Assembly (NCBI RefSeq): GCF_030930995.1
Contig: NZ_CP133217.1
Location: 1,602,001 to 1,666,000 of the forward strand
DNA from: Thiothrix subterranea
GTDB lineage: Bacteria > Pseudomonadota > Gammaproteobacteria > Thiotrichales > Thiotrichaceae
Reading direction: 5' to 3'
Length of the DNA: 64,000 nucleotides
Shown: in pieces, positions 1 to 9,447 of the stretch
Layout of the letters: each line of letters begins with the position of its first letter
How positions within the stretch are numbered: the stretch's first letter is position 1
Position numbers and translations under genes: made by a program
The notes under the pieces: model-generated
What the model saw: the letters and a program-made list of their open reading frames with translations, nothing else
What the model was told of the DNA's origin: nothing
Database searches by the model: none

Positions 1-1
1 G

Positions 2-691
2 GGTGAGCGCTTCATTGTCGAATTGCAGAAAGCCAAACAGAATTATTTTAAAGACCGTAGCTTGTATTACGCCACCTTTCCGATTCAGGAGCAGGCGCAA
101 CGGGGGGATTGGGATTACAAGCTGGCGGCGGTGTATACGGTTGGTATTCTGGACTTTACGTTTGAGGAAGATCGGGAAGCAGCAGAAAAGCCAGTGATGC
201 ATTTTATTCAGCTCAAGAATCAGAGCGGGCATGTTTTTTACGATAAATTAACTTTCATTTATCTGACGTTGCCGTATTTTCAGAAGACACTGACGGAGTT
301 GCAAACGGATCAGGATAAGTGGTTTTACATTTTTAAGCATTTACACGAATTGCAGGAAATTCCGCCCGTATTGCAGGGTGCAGTTTTTCTCAAACTGTTT
401 GAAGCGGCACAGATTGCTTGTTTCAATCCGGCGGAGCGCCAAGCCTACGAAGACAGCCTTAAATATTACCGTGATCTCAAAAATGTGACGGACACCGCGC
501 GGGAAGAAGGCTGGGAAGAGGGACGAGAGGAGGGACGCGAAGAAGGTATCAGCATCGGGGTTGAGCGTGGTAAACAGGAGGAGCAACGCAAGGTTATTCT
601 TGCTTTGTCTGCCAAGGGTTTGGATGCGGCGTTCATCGCTGATACTTTGAATCTATCGGTCGATTTTGTGCAGCAAGTGATGGCGGAGTAG
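2..691 (+). CDS. Rpn-family PD-(D/E)XK nuclease / putative transposase, 5' end missing
   Basis: Partial gene cut by the left window edge; the frame is open from base 2. The visible protein has the F-I-V-E-L-Q-K-A-K-Q strand, which carries the E-x-Q/K part of the PD-(D/E)XK nuclease core, then D-R-S-L-Y-Y-A-T-F-P and the D-Y-K-L-x-x-V-Y-x-V-x-I-L-D-F block typical of Rpn (recombination-promoting nuclease, formerly transposase_31) proteins. Near the C-terminus a Glu/Gly/Arg-rich stretch (EGWEEGREEGREEG) precedes a short helical tail (LSAKGLDAAFIADTLNLS), as in many members. Rpn proteins are DNA endonucleases linked to recombination and anti-phage roles. A second member lies at 41157-41993. The catalytic Asp upstream of the edge cannot be checked. 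The 145 bp before the next gene show no clear feature. Confidence 0.85.
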   Translation, partial: GERFIVELQKAKQNYFKDRSLYYATFPIQEQAQRGDWDYKLAAVYTVGILDFTFEEDREAAEKPVMHFIQLKNQSGHVFYDKLTFIYLTLPYFQKTLTELQTDQDKWFYIFKHLHELQEIPPVLQGAVFLKLFEAAQIACFNPAERQAYEDSLKYYRDLKNVTDTAREEGWEEGREEGREEGISIGVERGKQEEQRKVILALSAKGLDAAFIADTLNLSVDFVQQVMAE

Positions 692-836
692 TCGTCGGAA
701 GTTGGGCGTGGACGACGAGATCAGAGTGGCGTTCTTCGACTGAGGAGTTGCTTGCTGGTGATGTCTTTGGTTTGCATCGCTTGAGTTTAGCAGCAGGACA
801 TAAGCATTCTAGCCTTGCCCTGCTGAGCGGTTGGTA

Positions 837-1604
837 TTAGCGGTTGGCTGCTACTTTGGGTAATTGCCAGGGGCTAATATCGAGTGTGCCGACAGGTTTT
901 GCATTTGTGCGATCCCATACCCATAGCACGTCTTTCTCTTTGCCGATCAAGGGTAGATAAGCATAATCTGCGGCGCTTTTACCGTATTTCTCCAGAAACG
1001 CGCTTAGCTTTTGTTGGTTTTCGGGGTTACTGCTAAATTGTTGCGGTGTTAAACCTTGTTTCAGCACTTCGCCCGCGAATTGATCGAAGGGTTCGTAATA
1101 TTCTGGGCGTCTTTCCAAGTCTGGTAATCCAGATAGCACTTCAAATAATAGTTTGTTTCTAGTGTCGCTATCTTCTGGTCTTTTTGCATAAGCCAATTTT
1201 GGAGTCGAGAGTTTAGAAATCTTAAACTCTTCGTGTTGCGCTCTTTCTGGTAATGCCTCTTTAGCTGAGATTAGTTCAAAACGGTCAATGGCATAAACGA
1301 CATAAGCGGGATGTCCTTGGTAAATGGTAAAGCTACCATAAATTAACGCCACCAATTGAATAGATGCAATCACTGATAGATCAAATTTTAAAGTTGATTT
1401 GTTTCTTTTGAATATAATGAATGTCAATAACGGACCAAGTATGAGGTCAACACCAATCAAAACAGCTAAAAGATTGTTAAGCCCGCTAATATCAGCAAAA
1501 GGCGCTGGATACCAAATAGAAAAAACAATCAAAAGAAATGCTGCAAGAATGAAAGCACTGATCGCTAAGTGTATAGATGCAGCTTTAAGTTTATCTTTTA
1601 TCAT
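837..1604 (-). CDS. TfpX/TfpZ-type type IV pilin accessory protein
   Basis: A 255-residue inner-membrane protein. Hydrophobic segments lie at about residues 8-30, 40-64 and 74-96. They are followed by a soluble, probably periplasmic domain that ends in WVWDRTNAKPVGTLDISPW. This arrangement and the L-I-G-V-D-L-I-L-G-P-L-L-T segment match the TfpX/TfpZ pilin accessory family, whose genes sit directly downstream of pilA in Pseudomonas and relatives and help assembly of particular pilin types. Here it follows two pilin genes on the same strand, 35 bp after the second, and is probably co-transcribed with them. A ribosome-binding site (AAAGGAGG) lies 6 bp upstream of the ATG. Confidence 0.85.
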   Translation of the reverse strand: MIKDKLKAASIHLAISAFILAAFLLIVFSIWYPAPFADISGLNNLLAVLIGVDLILGPLLTFIIFKRNKSTLKFDLSVIASIQLVALIYGSFTIYQGHPAYVVYAIDRFELISAKEALPERAQHEEFKISKLSTPKLAYAKRPEDSDTRNKLLFEVLSGLPDLERRPEYYEPFDQFAGEVLKQGLTPQQFSSNPENQQKLSAFLEKYGKSAADYAYLPLIGKEKDVLWVWDRTNAKPVGTLDISPWQLPKVAANR

Positions 1605-1639
1605 ATGCTAACCTCCTTTGGTCGGTTGTATCTTTTCTG

Positions 1640-2182
1640 CTAACGGCATTCAGCCGGTACATATTTTGCGTTAATTGGATTTGCTGGTAGTGTGGCTGGA
1701 ATGCTTCTAGCTGTTGCTGTGTTGTTGCTCGACGATGCACACGCCCATTCAAAAGAACCGGTGTTACCGTCGAGTAGTGCGGTATCCAGTGTGCTAATTC
1801 CAGCATTTGTGCGAACCGATGGTGTTAATACTAATTGATCTTCATTAGGCGCGATACCGACAGCACTATGATTGAAGTCAATGGTAATGACTCCAGTAAT
1901 ACTATTAATGCTAATTAAATCAATATATTTGCTGGTTGGTGTAATGCCATTGTTGTTATCTTGGGAGTTCCAATCATCTGCCGCAACAATAATGTCTGCT
2001 AAGCTTGCAGCATGGCTAGTGACACTTATTTTTGCTGATTCCGCTAGGTGAAAACTTTCCATTATTCTTGCCCGAATCGTATAGTCTTGATAAGCAGGTA
2101 GAGCAATTGCGGCAAGGATTCCGATAATAGCAACTACAATCATTAATTCGATCAAGGTGAAGCCTTGTTGTTTGGTCTTCAT
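1640..2182 (-). CDS. pilA: type IV major pilin-like protein (second of a pair)
   Basis: Prepilin of about 180 residues. It starts MKTKQQG followed by [18 protein letters not shown]: a short basic leader, the Gly/Phe cleavage site for PilD peptidase, Glu at mature position 5 and the hydrophobic N-terminal helix. The paired C-terminal cysteines (W-A-C-A ... PAECR) form the usual D-region disulfide loop. The ATG at 2182 was chosen over an upstream in-frame start because it gives the normal short leader and has an AAGGTGA ribosome-binding site just upstream. It is nearly identical to its neighbour (2261-2821) through the N-terminal helix and diverges in the globular domain, so it is a duplicated pilin. 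A strong hairpin separates the two genes, so expression may be lower than that of the first. Confidence 0.9.
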   Translation of the reverse strand: MKTKQQGFTLIELMIVVAIIGILAAIALPAYQDYTIRARIMESFHLAESAKISVTSHAASLADIIVAADDWNSQDNNNGITPTSKYIDLISINSITGVITIDFNHSAVGIAPNEDQLVLTPSVRTNAGISTLDTALLDGNTGSFEWACASSSNNTATARSIPATLPANPINAKYVPAECR

Positions 2183-2209
2183 TTTTATCACCTTGTGTTT
2201 CAAGATATA

Positions 2210-2239
2210 AAGGGTGATCACATTAGCATGATCACCCTT
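2210..2239 (-). terminator. hairpin between the two pilin genes (terminator or attenuator/processing stem)
   Basis: Perfect 11-bp inverted repeat (AAGGGTGATCA / TGATCACCCTT) with an 8-nt loop, lying in the 78 bp between the pilin genes. On the transcribed (minus) strand it is followed by TATATCTT, which is only a weak T-tract. It could partly terminate transcription after the first pilin, or protect the first pilin mRNA at its 3' end. Confidence 0.6.
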
Positions 2240-2260
2240 GGTCTTATTCAAAAGATCAGA

Positions 2261-2821
2261 TTAACGACATTCTGAAGGAACATATTTTGATAGCATTGGA
2301 GCTGTTGGTGCTACCACTGCGATACTACGCGCAGTAGCAGTCGCGTTGGTTTCGGAAGCACAACCCCAATCTACGGCACCAGTTAAGCCAGCACCGAGTG
2401 CGGTAGCCAAAGGTGAAATGCCAGCAGTAGTGCGGATAGATGGACTAAGTGTGATTTGGTCTGCACCAGTACCAATACCAACAGCAGTATGGTTATAATC
2501 AACTGTGATAACACCAGTTAAAGGAGCAACTTGGATTGAATCAACAAATTTACTGGTTGGGACAGTACCATCATGGTTTTCGTCATCGTTCCAGTCAGCT
2601 GCCATTACCGCTAAGTCAGCCATAGTGGTAACTTCTGTGCCGATAGACAGTTTGAGTGGTTCCAGCATGGTGACACCTTCCATTACGCGAGAACGGACGG
2701 TGTAGTCTTGATACGCAGGCAGTGCAATCGCAGCCAAAATGCCGATGATGGCAACTACGATCATCAATTCGATTAAGGTGAAACCCGCTTGTGCTTTAGA
2801 TTTCATTGTTCTCATACTCAT
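2261..2821 (-). CDS. pilA: type IV major pilin PilA (first of a pair)
   Basis: Prepilin of about 186 residues with a short leader ([13 protein letters not shown]), then the [16 protein letters not shown] core with Glu5, and a C-terminal disulfide pair (W-G-C-A ... PSECR). The ATG at 2821 has AAGGA about 9 bp upstream; a further upstream ATG (2830) is too close to that ribosome-binding site, and ATGs at 2815 and 2806 are possible alternatives. It is the promoter-proximal gene of the pilin block and lies behind a sigma-54 promoter, as expected for pilA under PilS/PilR control; pilS and pilR themselves lie at 4-7 kb. It is the most likely major subunit of the pilus used for twitching, adhesion and DNA uptake. 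Confidence 0.92.
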   Translation of the reverse strand: MSMRTMKSKAQAGFTLIELMIVVAIIGILAAIALPAYQDYTVRSRVMEGVTMLEPLKLSIGTEVTTMADLAVMAADWNDDENHDGTVPTSKFVDSIQVAPLTGVITVDYNHTAVGIGTGADQITLSPSIRTTAGISPLATALGAGLTGAVDWGCASETNATATARSIAVVAPTAPMLSKYVPSECR

Positions 2822-2886
2822 TTGAATCATTCCTTATTGTTAGGATTAGTTAGGAGCTTGGTTAATGTCCTCAGACGCAAGGGGTA

Positions 2887-2904
2887 ATGCATGAGACGTG
2901 CCAA
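2887..2904 (-). promoter_or_regulatory. sigma-54 (-24/-12) promoter of the pilin block
   Basis: On the minus strand the bases read TTGGCACGTCTCATGCAT. The invariant GG (2902-2901) and GC (2890-2889) are separated by exactly 10 bases, which is the RpoN promoter rule, and the -24 half is a full TGGCACG. The start point would be near 2878, giving a leader of about 57 nt before the pilA ATG. PilR, the expected sigma-54 activator, is encoded nearby. Confidence 0.8.
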
Positions 2905-2970
2905 CTGCCATTTGGGTGTTAGCGGTTGTTTTTCGAGGATGATCGGTGGTTTTGCGGAGGGGGTTGTCAA

Positions 2971-3002
2971 AATGTGACAGGCAGGTAGGAGGAATGTGAC
3001 AG
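2971..3002 (-). promoter_or_regulatory. pair of PilR-like boxes upstream of the pilin promoter
   Basis: On the minus strand CTGTCACATT occurs twice (3002-2993 and 2980-2971), with starts 22 bp or two helical turns apart. The core C-TGTC matches the (C/G)TGTC motif described for PilR upstream of Pseudomonas pilA. The boxes lie about 93-124 bp upstream of the predicted sigma-54 start point, the normal range for an enhancer-binding protein. Assignment to PilR is by similarity and context. Confidence 0.6.
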
Positions 3003-3150
3003 AGGAAGGTTATTACTGTATTATGTAACTACTGATTTGTAATAGTTTTTTGTATGTGTAGAAAGTTTGAATGGGATGAGACCAAAAATAAAATAAAATA
3101 AATTCGGATTATTTCTGCACGTAGAGCGACACCTAAGGAGAAAAAACGGT

Positions 3151-3417
3151 ATGAACAGACAGCTTTCAGATGAACAAATCGCCATGCTAAAAGCATTAAC
3201 AGCAATGCCAGACGAAGACATTGATCTCAGCGATATTCCCGAAGCGGGTGATGATGCTTGGAAAAATGCCGTGGTTGGTAAATTTTACCGTCCGATCAAG
3301 AAACAAGTCACGGTGCGGATTGATGCAGACATTCTGGCGTGGTTACAATCCAGTGGCGCAGGCTACCAAACGCGGCTAAATCAACTGCTCCGCGAGGCGA
3401 TGCAGCAGGCAGCTTAA
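3151..3417 (+). CDS. BrnA-family antitoxin, apparently without its BrnT toxin
   Basis: An 88-residue protein. The acidic first part (DEDIDLSDIPE) and W-K-N-A-V-V-G-K-F-Y-R-P-I-K lead into a ribbon-helix-helix region (QVTVRIDADILAWLQ, then GYQTRLNQLLREAM), the layout of BrnA antitoxins. BrnA binds DNA as a dimer and neutralises the RelE-like BrnT ribonuclease, whose gene normally lies just upstream. Here the upstream gene is a divergent pilin and no BrnT-like frame is seen on either side, so this looks like an orphan antitoxin, perhaps acting alone as a regulator. An AAGGAG ribosome-binding site lies 10 bp before the ATG. Its stop overlaps the convergent Uma2 gene. Confidence 0.85.
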   Translation: MNRQLSDEQIAMLKALTAMPDEDIDLSDIPEAGDDAWKNAVVGKFYRPIKKQVTVRIDADILAWLQSSGAGYQTRLNQLLREAMQQAA

Positions 3418-3992
3418 TCAAACCGCACGTCATCATAAAAATCCGCCAAACAACACGTCAACCCAATGCTATTCAAGGTCAAAGTTGCTTCCGCCCCGCT
3501 GCGCGTCATGAGCACCCATTCATCCTCATTCTGGCGGCGGAACAGTTCCACATAATATTTGCGCGGATCAATCAGCAAATATTCCTGCAAACTCGCCAGT
3601 TTGCGGTAGCTGATGAATTTACTGCCCCGGTCTTTATCCTCGGTTGAAGGAGAAAGCACCTCGATAATCAGCTTGGGGTGATGTTTGGCATAATCCCGCT
3701 CCGCCAACTGATCGGAAGGCTCGCACGTTACCATCACATCCGGGTAGAAAAAGGTATCATCTGCCGCAATGCGTACCTTCATATCCGCAATGTACGTGCT
3801 GCACCCAGAGCCACGCAGGTGCATTTTGATTAATGCGTAAGCGTTGCCGCTGACTTTAACATGCCGGTCAGAAGCCCCCGCCATCGCGTAAACTTCGCCG
3901 CGAACGTATTCTGATTTCTCGATGGCAAATTGCTCACCTTCCAAATATTCTTCAGGCGTGAGGTAATTGTCTTGCAGTAGTGCGTAACCCAT
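3414..3992 (-). CDS. Uma2-family endonuclease (DUF820)
   Basis: A 192-residue protein of the Uma2/DUF820 branch of PD-(D/E)XK enzymes. It begins with L-T-P-E-E-Y-L-E-x-E and K-S-E-Y-V-R-G-E-V-Y-A-M-A-G-A-S. It has F-Y-P-D-V-M-V-T-C (Asp), then HPKLIIEVLSPSTEDKDRGSK with the E-V-L-S strand, and the L-Q-E-Y-L-L-I-D-P block. The ATG at 3992 is preferred over one 48 bp upstream because AGGAG lies 8 bp before it and the family's N-terminus starts there. The cellular role of these proteins is not settled. It ends convergent with brnA and overlaps it by a few bases. Confidence 0.88.
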   Translation of the reverse strand: MGYALLQDNYLTPEEYLEGEQFAIEKSEYVRGEVYAMAGASDRHVKVSGNAYALIKMHLRGSGCSTYIADMKVRIAADDTFFYPDVMVTCEPSDQLAERDYAKHHPKLIIEVLSPSTEDKDRGSKFISYRKLASLQEYLLIDPRKYYVELFRRQNEDEWVLMTRSGAEATLTLNSIGLTCCLADFYDDVRFD

Positions 3993-4050
3993 GTGCGAAT
4001 CTCCTGTGCCGATGCCATTGATAATAGCGTATCTGAACACGCAGCGTCAC

Positions 4051-5484
4051 TTAGCCCTCATCCAACCCATACTTCTGAATCCGGTAACGCAACTGCCGGA
4101 ACGACATCCCCAACACTTCTGCCGCCTTGGTGCGGTTCCAGCGCGTCTGCTCCAACGCCCGCAAAATCAAATCGCGCTCCGCCTCCTCATCCACCGGATT
4201 CCAAGCCGGTAACGCCTCCGCATCCCCTCTACTTTTTTTCTCTTTTTCTTCAAGCCCCTCGCCCCTTGAGGGAGAGGGGGTGGGGTGAGGGGTAACGGCG
4301 CAAGCCGTCATGTTTGCTTCCACCGGCAACTGCAAATCATCCGGCTGAATCGTATTGTTATCACACAACGTACTCGCCCGCTCCAGCACGTTTTCCAGCT
4401 CGCGCACATTCCCCGGAAACCCATACGCTCCCAACTCTTGCCGCGCCGCAGGCGACAACCGAATCGGTGGCATCTGCCAACGTTCCGCAATTTTCTGCAA
4501 GAAAAAGTCCGCCAACAGCAAAATATCCTCTTGGCGTTCCCTCAGCGGCGGCACTTTCAACTTGATCACATTCAGGCGGTAATACAAATCCTGCCGGAAA
4601 TGCCCCGCTGCCACTTCATGTTCCAAACTCTTGTGCGTCGCACTCAAAATCCGCACATCCACCGGAATTTCTTCCAAGCCCCCCACGGGTTTGACCGCGC
4701 CTTCCTGAATCGCCCGCAGCAATTTGACCTGCATGGTCAACGGTAAATCAGCCACTTCATCCAAAAACAACGTGCCTTTGTGCGCCGCTTGAAACAGCCC
4801 CTGCTTATCCGCCATTGCGCCGGTAAAGCTGCCTTTTTTGTGTCCGAAAAATTCGCTCTCCATCAAATTTTCAGGAATCGCCCCGCAGTTGACTGGCACG
4901 AATGGCGCTTTGACCCGCGAACCTTGTTGATGAATCTGGTGCGCGACCAATTCCTTACCACTGCCCGATTCGCCGTGGATGTACACCGGCGCTTGGCTGC
5001 GTGCCAGTTTGTGGATGGTCGCTTTGAGTTGTTGCATCGCCGGAGAATTGCCCAAAATACTGCTGCTGTGGGTGTCGCTATCATCATCCGTTGGCGCGGG
5101 CTGTTTGCCTTTACCAGCGGAAAGCTTCAGGGCTGTTTGAATCAACTCGCGCAGTTTCGGCAAATCCACGGGTTTGGACACGAAATCGTAAGCGCCCGCT
5201 TTAAGCGCCTCCACTGCCGTATCCATGCTGCCAAACGCCGTAATCACCGCGACCGGAATATGCGGGTGATTTTTTTGCAGGTAACGCACAATGTCGATAC
5301 CGCTGCCATCCGGCAATTTCATATCGGTCAGGCACAAATGCGGATGGTAATTTTCGATCTGGCTGAGGGCATTTTCCACATTGCCAGCGGTGATGGTATC
5401 CAGCCCCATGCGTAACAGGGTGATTTCCAACAGTTCACGAATGTCAGGTTCATCATCAATGATGAGTACGGTTTGTTCAGTCAT
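4051..5484 (-). CDS. pilR: PilR, sigma-54-dependent response regulator of pilin transcription
   Basis: A 477-residue NtrC-type regulator. Its receiver domain (about 1-120) has D10/D11, phospho-acceptor D54 and K104. The AAA+ domain (about 145-375) has Walker A GESGSGKE (171-178), the sigma-54 contact loop GSFTGA (218-223) and Walker B L-F-L-D-E. A Fis-type helix-turn-helix follows at about 435-472 (R-T-K-A-A-E-V-L-G-M-S-F-R-Q-L-R-Y-R-I). Between the AAA+ and Fis domains lies a linker (about 397-430) partly made by a palindromic element that encodes HPTPSPSRGEG; it keeps frame and disrupts no domain. Its start lies 19 bp after pilS, so the two form an operon. PilR should activate the pilin promoter at 2887-2904. 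Confidence 0.93.
   Translation of the reverse strand: MTEQTVLIIDDEPDIRELLEITLLRMGLDTITAGNVENALSQIENYHPHLCLTDMKLPDGSGIDIVRYLQKNHPHIPVAVITAFGSMDTAVEALKAGAYDFVSKPVDLPKLRELIQTALKLSAGKGKQPAPTDDDSDTHSSSILGNSPAMQQLKATIHKLARSQAPVYIHGESGSGKELVAHQIHQQGSRVKAPFVPVNCGAIPENLMESEFFGHKKGSFTGAMADKQGLFQAAHKGTLFLDEVADLPLTMQVKLLRAIQEGAVKPVGGLEEIPVDVRILSATHKSLEHEVAAGHFRQDLYYRLNVIKLKVPPLRERQEDILLLADFFLQKIAERWQMPPIRLSPAARQELGAYGFPGNVRELENVLERASTLCDNNTIQPDDLQLPVEANMTACAVTPHPTPSPSRGEGLEEKEKKSRGDAEALPAWNPVDEEAERDLILRALEQTRWNRTKAAEVLGMSFRQLRYRIQKYGLDEG
4253..4295. repeat. G-rich palindromic element inside pilR (family A)
   Basis: Bases 4253-4295 carry CCCCTTGAGGGAGAGGGG followed by TGGGGTGAGGGG. Nearly the same 43-bp unit occurs at 13411-13453 and, inverted, at 13331-13372. 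In pilR it lies between domains and adds HPTPSPSRGEG to the protein without breaking the frame, which looks like a tolerated in-frame insertion. Confidence 0.75.
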
Positions 5485-5503
5485 TTATAATTATCTTATG
5501 GTT

Positions 5504-7132
5504 TTAGCGATGATGCGCAAACACAAGGCGGAAACAGCTTCCACCCGACGCTAACGCAACATAGTCCAAGGTTGCGCCATTGGTCAAGCACAGTTCGCGT
5601 GACATGAATAAGCCTAAGCCCGTGCCTTGGGTACTGGTGGTGAAAAACGGTTCAAACAGGCGCTGGCGTTGCGCTTCGGTCATGCCGCGCCCGTTATCCA
5701 TCACATTGAGCATAATGTCGCGGGTATGCGTCGGGTTGCCGCCGTGAATGTCGATTTGTAAATACTTGGGGTCATCGTGTGCGTATTTGTAGGCGTTGCT
5801 GCACAAATTCCAAATGATTTGGTGCAAGTGCGCCGGGTCGAATTCAATCACGGTATCCGCCGGTTCGATGAATAAGTTCATCTGATCAATGCGCAATTTG
5901 TTTTGCAGCAGAAAATCTTTGCGAAATTCGTGTAACCATAATTTGAGCGCGAGGCGTTCGCGGTTGGGCGTTTTTTTGCGGGAGAGGTTAAGCACACTTT
6001 CGATGGTCAGATTCATGCGGCGGGCATTGGATTGGATGATTTGCAGTAAACGTACATCGGCTTTATCCAGATTTTGGGATTCGCTCATGAGTTGCGCGGC
6101 GTGGCTGATTGCGCCTAAAGGATTGCGGATTTCATGCGCAATACTGGCGGTGAGCTGACCGAGAGAAGCGAGTTTGGCGCTTTGCAATTTTTCGCGTTGT
6201 TCGGTGGTGTCTTCCAGATTGATCATGGTAGCGCGGCGCGATTGATTGCCGAGTTGGGAAAAACGCGCCCGCATTTCGGTGGTGTTTTGGTGGCGCACAT
6301 CAAAGCTGGCAATACGCGGGCAAATCGTGTGCAGCCAATGTTGCAAGTGATGATCAAGTTCGGGGGCGAATTGCTGCAAAGGTTTGCTGCGCCAGTTGCC
6401 GGGTTGCCCTAGCATATCCCACGCGGATTCATTCATGTGGCGGATTGCGCCGGAACCTTCTACTACGACAATGCCGGATTCGAGCTTGTCGAGAATCGAC
6501 TGGTTGAGTTGCGAGAGGTTGGCAAGATCAACGCCGCGCCGTTGGGCTAAGGAGGCAACCGCGCTGGCTTTGCGAATCCAGCGATTGCTGGCGAGGCTGA
6601 TCAACAGAATGAACAAGGCAATCAAGCCGCTGTGCATCACACCGCCGCTGTCGGATTCCCCTTTGCTTTGCAGCCAAATTTGCATGGCTACCAACAATAT
6701 CCCCGTCACTGTTGCCAATAGCAGCGAGACATGACCGGGGTTGCCGAGGTGAGGAATTAGGACGGGGATCAGCAATAAGATACCGAAGCCCGCGCTAATG
6801 CCACCGCTGGAATACAGCAAGCCTAGCAGGATGGCAATATCGAGGATAACAAACAGCACGGTTTGAACGGGCAAATCCGGCCATTGAAAATACGAGGCGA
6901 GATTGCTGAAAACGGCCACTAACAGGTAAGTGCCAGTGAGCCAAACAAAGAGGCCGGGGTCGTGTTGCCCCAGTTTGACATTGCCGTAGTCCAGTACCAA
7001 CGAGACTAATAATGCGCCCGCCAATGTGAAGCGGTAGACATGGTAGAGGCGTAGTAAATTCCAAGGGTCTTCGTGTAAAAAGACCGGGATTAGCTTTTCG
7101 TCAAGTGTTGTTGCGCGTGTTCCAGACTGCAA
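5504..7132 (-). CDS. pilS: PilS, membrane sensor histidine kinase
   Basis: A 542-residue kinase. The N-terminal third holds about six membrane segments (about 34-188) with very short loops, as in PilS. A PAS-like region follows (about 210-310), then the dimerisation/phospho-acceptor helix with H333 in S-I-A-H-E-I-R-N-P-L-G, and a HATPase domain with N-L-C-S-N-A-Y-K-Y, D-N-G-R-G-M and G-T-G-L-G-L-F boxes. In Pseudomonas PilS senses pilin in the membrane and sets PilR phosphorylation. The ATG at 7132 lies within the 3' end of the preceding small gene (43-bp overlap), which suggests translational coupling; no better downstream start exists before the first membrane segment. It is followed by pilR after 19 bp. 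Confidence 0.92.
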   Translation of the reverse strand: MQSGTRATTLDEKLIPVFLHEDPWNLLRLYHVYRFTLAGALLVSLVLDYGNVKLGQHDPGLFVWLTGTYLLVAVFSNLASYFQWPDLPVQTVLFVILDIAILLGLLYSSGGISAGFGILLLIPVLIPHLGNPGHVSLLLATVTGILLVAMQIWLQSKGESDSGGVMHSGLIALFILLISLASNRWIRKASAVASLAQRRGVDLANLSQLNQSILDKLESGIVVVEGSGAIRHMNESAWDMLGQPGNWRSKPLQQFAPELDHHLQHWLHTICPRIASFDVRHQNTTEMRARFSQLGNQSRRATMINLEDTTEQREKLQSAKLASLGQLTASIAHEIRNPLGAISHAAQLMSESQNLDKADVRLLQIIQSNARRMNLTIESVLNLSRKKTPNRERLALKLWLHEFRKDFLLQNKLRIDQMNLFIEPADTVIEFDPAHLHQIIWNLCSNAYKYAHDDPKYLQIDIHGGNPTHTRDIMLNVMDNGRGMTEAQRQRLFEPFFTTSTQGTGLGLFMSRELCLTNGATLDYVALASGGSCFRLVFAHHR

Positions 7133-7332
7133 AAGTGTTTCCCCCCTTGGGAAATCGCTTCAGGCGCCGGGACATGCAGGCCGCAGTGTTCGCAGCGTAC
7201 CATGCGGGTGTTTGTTGTGATTTTCCCGGACGATTGTTGGTGTTTTTGTTTCAGGCTTTGCCTACGTTGCCAGGATTTTAACAGAAGGAAACCGACTACC
7301 AGCAAAACAAGGATAAAAATAATGCGGGACAT
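7090..7332 (-). CDS. small membrane-anchored zinc-ribbon protein (PP0621-like)
   Basis: An 80-residue protein: one N-terminal membrane helix (about 4-19), a basic stretch, then a probable metal site C-x2-C-G-L-H-V-P-x-x-E-A ... H-F-C-S-x-E-H. This matches small proteins annotated as PP0621 family, which are commonly encoded next to pilS/pilR in gammaproteobacteria. Its function is unknown. It overlaps the start of pilS by 43 bp and is divergent from nadE, so it is probably the first gene of the pilSR operon. Confidence 0.8.
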   Translation of the reverse strand: MSRIIFILVLLVVGFLLLKSWQRRQSLKQKHQQSSGKITTNTRMVRCEHCGLHVPAPEAISQGGKHFCSLEHAQQHLTKS

Positions 7333-7394
7333 GATGTGTTACAGCCTTTTCAGGTATAGTCTTTGACTTAACTACCTTAACGTTTTATGACACT

Positions 7395-9397
<2,003 letters not shown>

Positions 9398-9447
9398 ATA
9401 ACCTGCCGCGTCGTCTGGAGCTGATCGAGGGTTCACAGACGCAATGC

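Larger units (their letters stand above)
2822..3150. other. intergenic region between the pilin block and brnA
   Basis: About 330 bp between divergent genes. The left part holds the sigma-54 promoter and PilR-like boxes listed separately. The right part (about 3010-3120) is A/T-rich and probably holds the brnA promoter, but I could not choose a convincing -35/-10 pair. No brnT-like toxin gene is present here. Confidence 0.6.

Noticed and set aside
691-836. tRNA gene or terminator between the first Rpn gene and tfpX
   Set aside because: No cloverleaf could be formed, and the only pairing (CAGCAGG / CCTGCTG) has a long loop and no T-tract.
2971-3002. CRP half-sites (TGTGA twice) upstream of the pilins
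   Set aside because: The two TGTGA are in direct, not inverted, orientation, and on the other strand they form CTGTC boxes that fit PilR better.
3021-3221. BrnT toxin candidate on the reverse strand near brnA
   Set aside because: The translated sequence is Cys/Ser/Phe-rich with no BrnT features, and it overlaps brnA in antisense.
4285-5415. Forward-strand frames opposite pilR
   Set aside because: They mirror the conserved pilR sequence, are Arg/His-rich and have no family resemblance.
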